The position numbers were made by a program, and so were the translations under genes. The notes under the pieces were generated by a model that worked only from the letters and a program-made list of their open reading frames with translations, ran no database searches and was not told the origin of the DNA. Of a stretch of DNA of 64,000 nt, positions 45,805 through 54,013 are shown in pieces; positions within the stretch are counted from its first letter, which is position 1; every line of letters starts with the position of its first letter. Origin of the DNA: Bacteroidota bacterium (GTDB lineage Bacteria; Bacteroidota; Bacteroidia; Chitinophagales; Chitinophagaceae); NCBI GenBank assembly GCA_029555415.1, contig JAKPSI010000061.1, forward strand, positions 88,459-152,458, written 5' to 3'.

Positions 45805-47292
45805 TCATTCAGGACTGCCGTACTGATGCGATAATGCGAGGAACACGCCATTGGTCCAGCCAAAACCATCCTGTCCGCTGTATTCGCCGCCGCCCGCTTC
45901 CAGCGCGGTATTCACGACATTGTATTTCTCCATCATCTTGCCTGTGCGTTTGAATACATCGGTATTCAGTTTGATCCAGCGTTTGGCGGCTTCTTCCGCG
46001 AGTGCGGTATGACCATAATTTTCAAGTCCCTTTACCGCGATCCATTGTAGTGGCGCCCATCCGTTCGGCGCATCCCATTGTTGTCCGGTTGTTTTCAGGG
46101 TGGTGACCAGTCCGCCGTCTTTCAGGAACAGAGACTTTACATTTTCCGCCACCGCAACCGCTTGTTCCGCTGTAGCGATCTTACTGTACAAAGGGAATAA
46201 AGAGGCGAGGCTCATCACTGTTTTTTGCTGACCAGCCACTGCGTCAAAGTCAAAGTAAAAACCTGCCTGCTCATTCCAGCAATATTTATTGATGGCAGCG
46301 GCACGCGCCAATGCTTTTCCAGTATATACTTCAGCAGTGTTCGCATCAGCTTTTGTACGATATGCTTCTGCAATGATCGTTTCCGTGAGGTATAATAAGC
46401 AATTCAGGTCCACTGGTACGATCTCCGTACAATGAACGGTTCCGAAATCATCCGCATCCCTGAACCAGCGGTGGCTGTAATCCCAGCCTGATTCCGCACC
46501 CGCTCTTAAATGACGGAACAATGTAGCGGGATCCTGTTTGCTGTGATTTGATAATTCCACATCTTCCCGGTATGATTCAGGCCGCGGTGTATCATGCTCA
46601 TCCCAGTACCGGTTCAGCCATTCACCATCCGGCATTTGAACGGAATGGAACGCGGCTTGCTTACCGGATGTTTCACCCTGGGTCCAGAACCGGTATTCCT
46701 TCTCCAGTGCGGGCAATTTTTGCTGCAGCACGGATCCGCCTTTAACGGATGCAAGCAGTGATACCATCAGTGCATAAAAGGGAGGTTGGGAACGGCCAAG
46801 GAAATAACTGCGGTTCCCGTTCGGGATATAACCCGCGTGATCGATGAGGTATGTGAAATTATTCACCATGTTCTCCAGCATCGCGTGATGGCCGGATACG
46901 GCAAGGCCCAGCATGGTGAAATAGCTGTCCCAGTAATAGATCTCACCAAAACGCCCGCCGGGCACGATGTATGGATAGGGCAAAGGGATCAGTGAACCCT
47001 GCGGGCCATCGGGCTGCCGGGTCAGCAATGGCCACAGGCTTTCAATATTCCCGGCAACGCTTTTTTGTTCATCACTCCGGTAATGATCGGAAGGTGCGAT
47101 GGGTAATTCGAAATGATCCAGGATAAATTGCCGGAGTTCGAACCCCGGTCGCTCCTTTTGTGAAGTGTATGCTTCAAGGATCTTTGAAGTATCCTGTTTC
47201 GGATTGCAATCGACGAATGTTTTCCCGTCGGGGAATATCTGTTGCAGCTGCACGGCTTCGAATAGCGGTGTAAGTGTGGTCAGATCGGTCAT
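45805..47292 (-). CDS. Trehalase (GH37)
   Basis: 495 residues. GH37 signature 1 is PGGRFGEIYYWDSYFTMLGL (about 109-128) and signature 2 is QQWDAPNGWAPLQWI (about 405-419). The C-terminal glycine loop GGGEYSGQDGFGWTNGVFL is also conserved. There is no signal peptide, so this is the cytoplasmic TreF type, hydrolysing trehalose to two glucose. It is the last gene of a lacI-transporter-trehalase operon (13 bp after the transporter) and converges on amylosucrase with a 4-bp gap. Confidence 0.94.
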   Translation of the reverse strand: MTDLTTLTPLFEAVQLQQIFPDGKTFVDCNPKQDTSKILEAYTSQKERPGFELRQFILDHFELPIAPSDHYRSDEQKSVAGNIESLWPLLTRQPDGPQGSLIPLPYPYIVPGGRFGEIYYWDSYFTMLGLAVSGHHAMLENMVNNFTYLIDHAGYIPNGNRSYFLGRSQPPFYALMVSLLASVKGGSVLQQKLPALEKEYRFWTQGETSGKQAAFHSVQMPDGEWLNRYWDEHDTPRPESYREDVELSNHSKQDPATLFRHLRAGAESGWDYSHRWFRDADDFGTVHCTEIVPVDLNCLLYLTETIIAEAYRTKADANTAEVYTGKALARAAAINKYCWNEQAGFYFDFDAVAGQQKTVMSLASLFPLYSKIATAEQAVAVAENVKSLFLKDGGLVTTLKTTGQQWDAPNGWAPLQWIAVKGLENYGHTALAEEAAKRWIKLNTDVFKRTGKMMEKYNVVNTALEAGGGEYSGQDGFGWTNGVFLALSHQYGSPE

Positions 47293-47305
47293 GCGGATAC
47301 AGATT

Positions 47306-48559
47306 TTAATGCCCTCCGTTTTGTTCGGTACGGGGCTGAAGTCTTTTAAAGATGAAGAGCATGATGATCAGCAGAACGATCGGCACCAGTGAGAAATAAA
47401 ATGCCTTTTGTCCGCCGTATGCTTCAAATATATGTCCGGTGATGATGGAGCCTGTTGTACCTCCCAATGCGGAGAATACAACGATGAGGCCCGACATCGC
47501 GGCATGTTTATGTGCAGGAAGATTGCTGAGGATGACGGAATTGATCGCGGGATAGATGGGTGCCAGGAACAGACCGATCAGCGGGAATGCGAATGCGACC
47601 AGTGGCACATCCCGCAGTTCATTGATCGCGGTCACCTGCACTTTTCCCGCCATGGGAACTGTGATGAGTACCAGTGATCCTGCAGCCAGCAGACAACCTG
47701 TGAGCAGCCAGAGCCAGTCGATCTTTTTAGATAATAAACCCGCGGTGAAACGGCCCAGCGCGATGGAAGCTGACATGATGCTGGCCATTTTGATACTGAG
47801 GCTGGTATTGAGTTTCAGTACATCGTTATTGAAAGTTGGTAACCAGCTCATGATACTTTGCTCGATAAGTACGGAGAAGAATGCACAGAAGATGAAGACC
47901 AGTACCAACGGGAGCATGATGAGTTTCAGCATCCCGAAAAAATCATCACCCAGGTTCTTTGCTTCCGCCTGTTCCGCCGCTTTTACGGATGATTCATCCA
48001 GCGGGGTACTCAGTAACAACAGGAATGCGGTAGCGGAAAGTCCAGCAAGGATATAATATACATTGAACCAGCTGGTGGATTGAGGTTCATCGTTCTTTAC
48101 GAATGATGCGAAGATGAAATAACCGGTCAGCACACCGACCATGAAGAAGGATTCCAGAAAATTCATCAGACTCAGGTGTTCTTTCTTGTCCTTCGTCACC
48201 AGTCCCAGTGTAGCGAATACGCTCACTTTGATCAGCGCGAAACTGACGCCCACGGTGGCGAACAGCATTTTCGTCATCAGGAACGAAGGCATGCTGGGAA
48301 TGATGCCGCACATGACGGTCACTAATGCCAGCGCGATCAGCATGGACATTTTATAACCGATACGCACCACGAAGGAGGCGACCAGGAAAGATGCGAAAGC
48401 GATGCTCAGGTCCTTGAATGCTTCCAGTGTACTGGCGGCCCCCTGGTGGATACCGAAATTCTTTTGTACCTGAAGGATGACAGTACCCACACTGTTCAGC
48501 AGGATGGCGAATACGAAATAATTCAGGAACAGGGAGATTTTGATCTTGATGTTTGACAT
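47306..48559 (-). CDS. MFS sugar transporter of the FucP/FHS type
   Basis: 417 residues with about twelve hydrophobic segments. SVGTVILQVQKNFGIHQG and the C-terminal FSALGGTTGSIITGHIFEAYGG resemble the fucose/glucose/galactose H+ symporter family. It stands between lacI and trehalase in one operon, so trehalose or a related disaccharide is the probable substrate; this is inference from context. Inner membrane. Confidence 0.88.
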   Translation of the reverse strand: MSNIKIKISLFLNYFVFAILLNSVGTVILQVQKNFGIHQGAASTLEAFKDLSIAFASFLVASFVVRIGYKMSMLIALALVTVMCGIIPSMPSFLMTKMLFATVGVSFALIKVSVFATLGLVTKDKKEHLSLMNFLESFFMVGVLTGYFIFASFVKNDEPQSTSWFNVYYILAGLSATAFLLLLSTPLDESSVKAAEQAEAKNLGDDFFGMLKLIMLPLVLVFIFCAFFSVLIEQSIMSWLPTFNNDVLKLNTSLSIKMASIMSASIALGRFTAGLLSKKIDWLWLLTGCLLAAGSLVLITVPMAGKVQVTAINELRDVPLVAFAFPLIGLFLAPIYPAINSVILSNLPAHKHAAMSGLIVVFSALGGTTGSIITGHIFEAYGGQKAFYFSLVPIVLLIIMLFIFKRLQPRTEQNGGH

Positions 48560-48598
48560 AAATGACGGGCGTTATTGAAATAGATCCTTTGATTTGTT

Positions 48599-49591
48599 TT
48601 AAAGTGAGCCACCTTCGATCAGCATGGATTCCACCATCACTTTTTCCGCCGCGGGTTCATTACGTAAACAGGACAGCATTTGTGCGAAGGCCAGTTTACC
48701 CAGTTTGTGTCCGCTGGTCTCTACATAAGTGATCTTCGGGTCGTACATGGTCGGGATGAGTCCGTTGCTGATGCCGATGATGGCGATATCATCCGGCACT
48801 TTCAGTTTGAGCTTATGCACCGCGTACATCACGCCGATCAGGATCATGTCTCCCATGCAAAAGATCACATCAGGCCTGGGTTTGGAACGCAGGGCTTCCA
48901 GTGCCACCCGTTTGGATTCCTGGATATTCTCAGGATAAGCAACTGTGATCTTTGTTTTGGGTGCATGCTTTTCAAATGTTCGCTGAAACGATTCACAACG
49001 GATCTTCGTGATGCTCAGGTGCGGATGGCCGAACAATGCCAGTACCCTTTTTTTCTTTTTATCGATGATCGCTTCCGCGGCAATGCGCGCCGCTTCTTCA
49101 TCAGCCAGACATACTTTATGGAATCCTTCCGCTTCTGTGACCCGGTCAAAGAATACCACCGGTACTTTCATGTCCTCCAGTTTACGGAATGGCGCCATAT
49201 CTTCTGTTTCGATGGAAATGGCGGCGAATAATCCCATGATCATGTTCTTACGGAAAAGCTGCAGGTTGGCGGTTTCGGTGAGGACCTTGTCACGCGACTG
49301 CATGATCATCACAGAATATCCATGGATGCGGGCATCTTCTTCCACCGCGGCGATGAAGGAATCGTAAAAGAAATTATCGATGCTCGGGACCAGGAGCCCC
49401 AGCAGATTACTTTGCCTGGTTCTTAATTGTACCGCGTAATTATTGGGTTCATATTCCAGTGCAGCAGCCAGTTCCTTCACCCGGCTCTTGGTGGAGTCCG
49501 AGATATCCGGATGGTCCTTCAGCGCCCGGGACACAGTAGAGATACTGATGCCCAGGACCTCGGATAGTTTCTTTAAGGTGCTTTGCTGCAT
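48599..49591 (-). CDS. LacI-family regulator of the trehalase operon
   Basis: 330 residues from the ATG at 49591, the only start that puts the helix-turn-helix (TLKKLSEVLGISISTVSRALKDHPDIS) at the N-terminus. An in-frame ATG at 49660 adds 23 atypical residues. Hinge YEPNNYAVQLRTRQS; ligand domain about 60-330 (LLVPSIDNFFYDSFIAAVEED, VPVVFFDRV). It precedes the transporter by 39 bp. A perfect 16-bp palindrome 83 bp upstream (49674-49689) suggests autoregulation. Confidence 0.93.
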   Translation of the reverse strand: MQQSTLKKLSEVLGISISTVSRALKDHPDISDSTKSRVKELAAALEYEPNNYAVQLRTRQSNLLGLLVPSIDNFFYDSFIAAVEEDARIHGYSVMIMQSRDKVLTETANLQLFRKNMIMGLFAAISIETEDMAPFRKLEDMKVPVVFFDRVTEAEGFHKVCLADEEAARIAAEAIIDKKKKRVLALFGHPHLSITKIRCESFQRTFEKHAPKTKITVAYPENIQESKRVALEALRSKPRPDVIFCMGDMILIGVMYAVHKLKLKVPDDIAIIGISNGLIPTMYDPKITYVETSGHKLGKLAFAQMLSCLRNEPAAEKVMVESMLIEGGSL

Positions 49592-49673
49592 GGTTGGTTT
49601 TACGGCGCGGTGAACAGTGCGATCGTCAATAACTAAGTTAACGCATTTCCCGGCCTGCAAAAATGTAATCTCA

Positions 49674-49689
49674 CCGAAAACGTTTTCGG
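49674..49689. promoter_or_regulatory. Perfect LacI-type operator of the trehalase operon
   Basis: CCGAAAACGTTTTCGG is a perfect 16-bp palindrome with the central CG usual for LacI/GalR operators. It lies just upstream of a TACATTTT -7-like element (49667-49660, minus strand), inside the region RNA polymerase would occupy, so bound LacI should repress. Confidence 0.72.
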
Positions 49690-49702
49690 AACGCGAAATA
49701 AT

Positions 49703-49734
49703 AAAAAAAGGCGCCGTAAAGGATTACGACGCCT
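49703..49734 (-). terminator. Terminator of the barrel-protein gene at 49777
   Basis: On the minus strand a hairpin of AGGCG/CGCCT and CGTAA/TTACG with one mismatch and a 4-nt loop (49734-49709) is followed by a T run (49709-49703). It sits between the barrel gene and the lacI operator. Confidence 0.75.
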
Positions 49735-49776
49735 GTGCTTATGTATAAATAAAACGACTGCAAGAGTGGTTGGCCA

Positions 49777-50844
49777 CTAAAGTTTGAATGTGATGCCCGC
49801 ACTGATCAGGTAATCCGCGAAGGCCGCGTCACCCTGTACATGTGTTCCGGTATCTGCGGAACGGCGTTTGTCAGAATCGCTTTGTGTGCGGCAGCGTTTC
49901 AACGCGATCGGTATATTCAGATTGAAGCTGGTTTTTTTGTGCATGTATGTGATACCGGGCTCAGCGGAAATGATATAACCCGGGCGACGGAAACCGCGGC
50001 TGCCGCCGATCAGGTCTTTGGAGGGTAAGCCTTCCACGCGTACACCACCGGAGAAGTTGAAGCCTTTGACCATGTAGCTCACACCCGCGCGGGTCATGAA
50101 CAGATCGGGTACACTCATTACATCCGTGTTGTATTTTTTTGCAATAGCGGATGCCGCACTGCCACGTGTAGTGGATGTGCCGTTCACTTCACGCGGATTC
50201 ACGAGATAGAAGAAGCTGCCGTAAGCACCGAAACGGTGCGTGAAATTGTAGAAGCTGTTGAATTCGAAAGTGAGGCCGGTGCCGCCATCGCCGGGTTGAA
50301 TGGACTGGTCAACAGGTCCGAGGATGCTGGAATCCTTCTTCTTGAAGAAATAATCCATGTAATTGTAACTGCCGGTGGGCAGTTTGATACCCAGACCCAG
50401 CTGGATATTGCCCTTGTGTGATGTTTTGGGATCGAACATCCAGCGGTAAGCACTCACGCGTGCGTCACCAATACCGAATGAATGCGTGGTATGGCGGGTA
50501 GCACCATCATGCTCATATAAAGAAGAACGGGAATAGTCCATAACAGGGAGTGTCATCGCCAGTGACCAGCGCAGGTTAATGGTGCGGGTCGCGGTGATGT
50601 CCAGCTCATACGCGTGATTGATCACATTGCTGCCGTCGGCTTCACGCTGTTTTTGTTCAGCAGTACCCACGAAATGTTTATACGATTTGAAATAACGGTT
50701 GTTCAGATTCATGTCCCAGCCTTTGGCATCAGCGGGTTTGCTGCAGATACCGGCGGTGCCTTTGATCGCCACACAACCCTGTGCCTGGCTTTTCATAGTG
50801 AAAGTCAGAAATGAAATAATGATGATCGCTACAATATGTTTCAT
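49777..50844 (-). CDS. Outer-membrane beta-barrel protein, Phenol_MetA_deg/transporter-like
   Basis: 355 residues with a signal peptide (MKHIVAIIIISFLTFTMKSQAQ). Barrel-type strands: WDMNLNNRYFKSYKHFVG, NLRWSLAMTLPVMDYSRSSL, IQLGLGIKLPTGSYNYMDYF, GLTFEFNSFYNFTHRFGAYGSFFYLVNP, and a C-terminal strand YLISAGITFKL. The general form resembles the MetA-type outer-membrane family; the assignment is tentative and the substrate unknown. Two Cys near the mature N-terminus (GCVAIKGTAGIC) could pair. It has its own terminator. Confidence 0.75.
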   Translation of the reverse strand: MKHIVAIIIISFLTFTMKSQAQGCVAIKGTAGICSKPADAKGWDMNLNNRYFKSYKHFVGTAEQKQREADGSNVINHAYELDITATRTINLRWSLAMTLPVMDYSRSSLYEHDGATRHTTHSFGIGDARVSAYRWMFDPKTSHKGNIQLGLGIKLPTGSYNYMDYFFKKKDSSILGPVDQSIQPGDGGTGLTFEFNSFYNFTHRFGAYGSFFYLVNPREVNGTSTTRGSAASAIAKKYNTDVMSVPDLFMTRAGVSYMVKGFNFSGGVRVEGLPSKDLIGGSRGFRRPGYIISAEPGITYMHKKTSFNLNIPIALKRCRTQSDSDKRRSADTGTHVQGDAAFADYLISAGITFKL

Positions 50845-50874
50845 ACAGTCGTTTTTAAAATGGAATAAAGAATA

Positions 50875-50986
50875 GTTGGTAATTAATAATTAATAATGAA
50901 TAATGGATAAGGAATAATGGGTAATGGGTAGTTGATAATGGATAAATGATAATGGATAATTGAAAATGGATAACTGAGAATGAAAC
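50875..50986 (+). repeat. Sixteen degenerate heptamers (consensus ATnGATA)
   Basis: Starting with GTTGGTA, ATTAATA, ATTAATA, ATGAATA, ATGGATA, AGGAATA, the sequence keeps a 7-nt register without a gap for about 112 bp and ends ATGAAAC. ATGGATA occurs four times. It is noncoding, between the barrel gene and the gene at 51082. The ATTAATA unit is shared with the array at 5395-5422. Confidence 0.75.
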
Positions 50987-51081
50987 AGCCGGATATTCCA
51001 TGCGTGTAACATAACAGTGCAGCCCTTTTCAGGCTGATTGATCCAATTCAATTAAAGAGGCGAGAACCCAATGGGTTCAGC

Positions 51082-51627
51082 TCAGCACTCAGGAGGCTGA
51101 TAAGTTGCGTCGGGTGAAACAGAAGGAAGTGTGTAAGTGTGAGCAGTAAAATGCTTTAAAACATCGTTGAATGCAATGGCAGGTAACTGGGTCGTGTGTG
51201 ATTCATAATCACCCAGCAGGGTCTTCATCAGGGAATTGCCGGATTGCCTGCCGTTGTGGTCCATATCAGAACCACTGTTGGAACGGGCCAATTCGTTGTT
51301 CGCTTTTTTGAGTTCCTGTTTCGTATCGTTGGCGATGCATTTGAAGATAACGACGTCGCCTTCGATCTTTCTTTTTACATAGCTGTACATCTTTCCGTTC
51401 ATTTCGATCTCACCATACTGGCGTTCGAAATCGGAATAACGTTCCTGGTAAGGCATGTTCAACGCCACGCGGATCTCGATCAGTTGTGATTCATCGTATT
51501 CACGCTGGTCGATCTTTGCTTCCAGTTTTTTGTCAGCCTGTTGTTGTAAAAGGGATAACGCGATGCGGTAACCACCTGCATTGAAAAGCATCACACAAAG
51601 GAATAATATGGCAGTTACCTTTTTCAG
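51082..51627 (-). CDS. Hypothetical membrane-anchored protein with non-ATG start
   Basis: From a CTG at 51627 the protein would be 181 residues and begin LKKVTAILFLCVMLFNAGGYRIALS, a signal/anchor helix typical of the phylum. The first GTG or ATG (51594, 51591) would cut this helix in half. The rest is charged (KLEAKIDQREYDESQLIEIRVALNMPYQERYSDFERQYGEIEMNGKMYSY-type pattern, then KQELKKANNELARSNSG) and has no recognised domain. It follows the GH65 gene by 23 bp, probably on the same transcript. Function unknown. Confidence 0.6.
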   Translation of the reverse strand: MKKVTAILFLCVMLFNAGGYRIALSLLQQQADKKLEAKIDQREYDESQLIEIRVALNMPYQERYSDFERQYGEIEMNGKMYSYVKRKIEGDVVIFKCIANDTKQELKKANNELARSNSGSDMDHNGRQSGNSLMKTLLGDYESHTTQLPAIAFNDVLKHFTAHTYTLPSVSPDATYQPPEC

Positions 51628-51650
51628 GAGATCGTTGGTTGATGTTTGAA

Positions 51651-53684
51651 TTACTTTACAATATATGTTTTTTTCTCAATTCCAATTCCGGTCAGGGTCA
51701 GGCTTTTCCATTGCTTTGGTAATGAAGTCTTTAGCTGGATGATCCCCTTGGGTGTGATCTCCAGTCCGCCAAAGCCCATCAGCAGGCTTTGCAAAATACC
51801 ACCAGCACCCGTAGCAAAGTAAGGATTGGTCCCGCCCTTGGTTTCCGCGATCACCCGGAATGGCGGATTCAGATTCGGGATGTAGGCTTCATGGAACCAG
51901 TGGTATGCTTTTTCAGGATCACCGAGCCTTGCATATAAGGTAGTGAACACCGCCTGTGTCATTGCCGGGGTGCCTTCATTGGGCACACGTGTTTCATAAT
52001 ACTCCAGGTCCTTACGGATCTGTTTGGGATCGGTCACTTCATGCAAAGGATAGGAGAGCAGGTTCACGTCCGCCTGTTTGATGCCTTCGCCGTGATAAGA
52101 TGCATGTTCACTCGTTACACCATTCTCCATTTTAAGGATGGGAATATTATTCGCCACATTCATCCAGTCGGGGTTGGGAGTAAGGCCGAGTAATTGCGCG
52201 GCCTGTGTCGCGAATTGCAGATTGGCTTTCGCCGCCGCATTGGTGAACGCGTTATTGTTCACGTTCTCCGCCCATTCATCAGCAGCCACTACATTATTAA
52301 TATCATAATGACCGGCACCATTCCTTTCCACGCGGCTCGCCCAGAAATCCGCGGTGGCGGATAACACCGGCCATCCTTTTTCTTTCAGCCAGGTCTTGTC
52401 CTGTGTAACACAGAAATAATTCCACGCGGCGATGGCCACACAGGCGGTGATATGATGTTCAAAAGGTCCGCTCAATGCCCAGACCGGTGTTTCTTCCACA
52501 CCGGTGGCGGCGCTTTCCCAGGGGAACATCGCGCCCTGATAACCTTTGCTGAACGCGTTGCGCTTCGCGGCATCGAGGCGCTGGAACCTGTATTCCACAA
52601 GGCTTTTGGCCATTTCAGGATGCAGTACCAGTAAAGAAGGATACATCCATAATTCGGTATCCCAGAAAACGTGACCGTTGTAACCGAGTCCGCTCAAACC
52701 CATCGGAGAAGGAGAGAGTGAAGTGCCTTCGCGGGTGAAGGAATATAAATGGTACAGCATGCTGTGTACATCCTGCTGCGCTTGCGGATCGCCTTCGATC
52801 GTGATATCGCTCTTCCATAATTCGTCCCATGCTTTTTTATGGAAGCTGATCAGTCGTTCACGTCCTTCCAGTTTGGCGAAGATGGCGGAACGTTCCGCTT
52901 CATTGAGCGGATCATCATGGTGTGCGGAAGTGATGGAGGCACCGGCTACTGAAAAATGATAGGTCTCGCCCGCTTTGATGGTGCGCGTGAATTTCATCAG
53001 GTGCATGTTGTTATCCCACATCTCATGGATCACACGGGGTTCGCTGCCATGCGCTTCACTGAATAAAAAAGTATTGGAGGCGCAGAGTTGCAGTTTGCCG
53101 GTCGGACTTTTTGCGGTAGAGCTCAGTAAGCTGATCACCACATGGGGTCTGTCGATCTCGTTGTAATAATTCTGTACATCCTTTAATGCATCGGGGGCTT
53201 CCATTACACTGGAGCCGGTGATCGTGATATCTTTTTTCGCGGTCACGGCCACATCCATCAGTACGGTATAGGGCAGATGACGTAATGCATAATAAGTATA
53301 GCTTACACTGGCTTTATCGCCTGATTGAAAACTGCTGCTGAAGGAAGCATAGCGCATATCCAGTTCCTGGGTCAGTCCGGAAATGTTCCGGGCATCCACC
53401 CGCTGACCATCGATGTCCAGATTCATGTTCAGCAGGTTGAAACTGCGCAGGAAATTGCTGACCCGGCCGCGGCCGTAGAGGTCATAGGCGCCGGCCAGAA
53501 CCACATCCTTTACCTTGAAGGGTTCGGGGGAAGAAACGATCCCGATCATGCCGTTGGCAACGGTGACTCCATAATAGCCTGAGGGACTGACATTTGCAGC
53601 GCTGATCTTCCAGGGATCGGGTTGCGCGGCGGCAGACATATATATAAGGTAGGAGGCGGCGAGGAGGAGATATCTGAATTTCAT
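51651..53684 (-). CDS. Secreted GH65 enzyme (kojibiose/trehalose-type glucosidase or phosphorylase)
   Basis: 677 residues from the ATG at 53684, which starts the signal peptide MKFRYLLLAASYLIYMSAAAQ. An upstream ATG at 53723 would hide it. N-terminal beta-sandwich (about 22-270), a linker, then an (alpha/alpha)6 barrel. E470 in AADEWAENVNNNAFTN is the GH65 general acid. A secreted GH65 of this size is close to the Flavobacterium kojibiose hydrolase type rather than to cytoplasmic phosphorylases; this rests on family knowledge. It would act in the periplasm or outside on alpha-glucosyl disaccharides. Confidence 0.88.
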   Translation of the reverse strand: MKFRYLLLAASYLIYMSAAAQPDPWKISAANVSPSGYYGVTVANGMIGIVSSPEPFKVKDVVLAGAYDLYGRGRVSNFLRSFNLLNMNLDIDGQRVDARNISGLTQELDMRYASFSSSFQSGDKASVSYTYYALRHLPYTVLMDVAVTAKKDITITGSSVMEAPDALKDVQNYYNEIDRPHVVISLLSSTAKSPTGKLQLCASNTFLFSEAHGSEPRVIHEMWDNNMHLMKFTRTIKAGETYHFSVAGASITSAHHDDPLNEAERSAIFAKLEGRERLISFHKKAWDELWKSDITIEGDPQAQQDVHSMLYHLYSFTREGTSLSPSPMGLSGLGYNGHVFWDTELWMYPSLLVLHPEMAKSLVEYRFQRLDAAKRNAFSKGYQGAMFPWESAATGVEETPVWALSGPFEHHITACVAIAAWNYFCVTQDKTWLKEKGWPVLSATADFWASRVERNGAGHYDINNVVAADEWAENVNNNAFTNAAAKANLQFATQAAQLLGLTPNPDWMNVANNIPILKMENGVTSEHASYHGEGIKQADVNLLSYPLHEVTDPKQIRKDLEYYETRVPNEGTPAMTQAVFTTLYARLGDPEKAYHWFHEAYIPNLNPPFRVIAETKGGTNPYFATGAGGILQSLLMGFGGLEITPKGIIQLKTSLPKQWKSLTLTGIGIEKKTYIVK

Positions 53685-53925
53685 ACTGCAGGTTTCGTTT
53701 GAGGAATACTCCTTAAAGGTCATTTTTCAGTTGCAATGTACAAGGCCCCAATCGTTTGCAGTGTATAAGTTGAACGAAAAAGGGGGCTGCCGGTCATTTT
53801 TGAAGGGGGAGGGGTTTGACCTGACCGGCGTTTAAGTTTACTATGATTTTTGTCATATTTTCTCAAACGCCCGTCCAATCTGAACTCTGGCCGATGAGGC
53901 ACCCCTAAAAAGTTCCAGATTTTTT

Positions 53926-53980
53926 TTTGAAGATGTTAAAAAAGTACTAACATTGTGTATTCAATACACATTGTGTATTG
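53926..53980 (+). promoter_or_regulatory. susC promoter with 17-bp palindrome at the start site (galactan locus)
   Basis: TTTG (53926-53929), an 18-nt spacer and TAACATTG (53948-53955, 7/8) form a promoter. Overlapping its -7 box and start site is TGTGTATT-C-AATACACA (53954-53970), a perfect inverted repeat, followed directly by a third half site TTGTGTATTG (53971-53980). The rest of the 329-bp gap 53685-54013 shows no gene. Confidence 0.55.
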
Positions 53981-54013
53981 TGAATTGCATTGCTAAAATT
54001 TTAATGATTGCTT

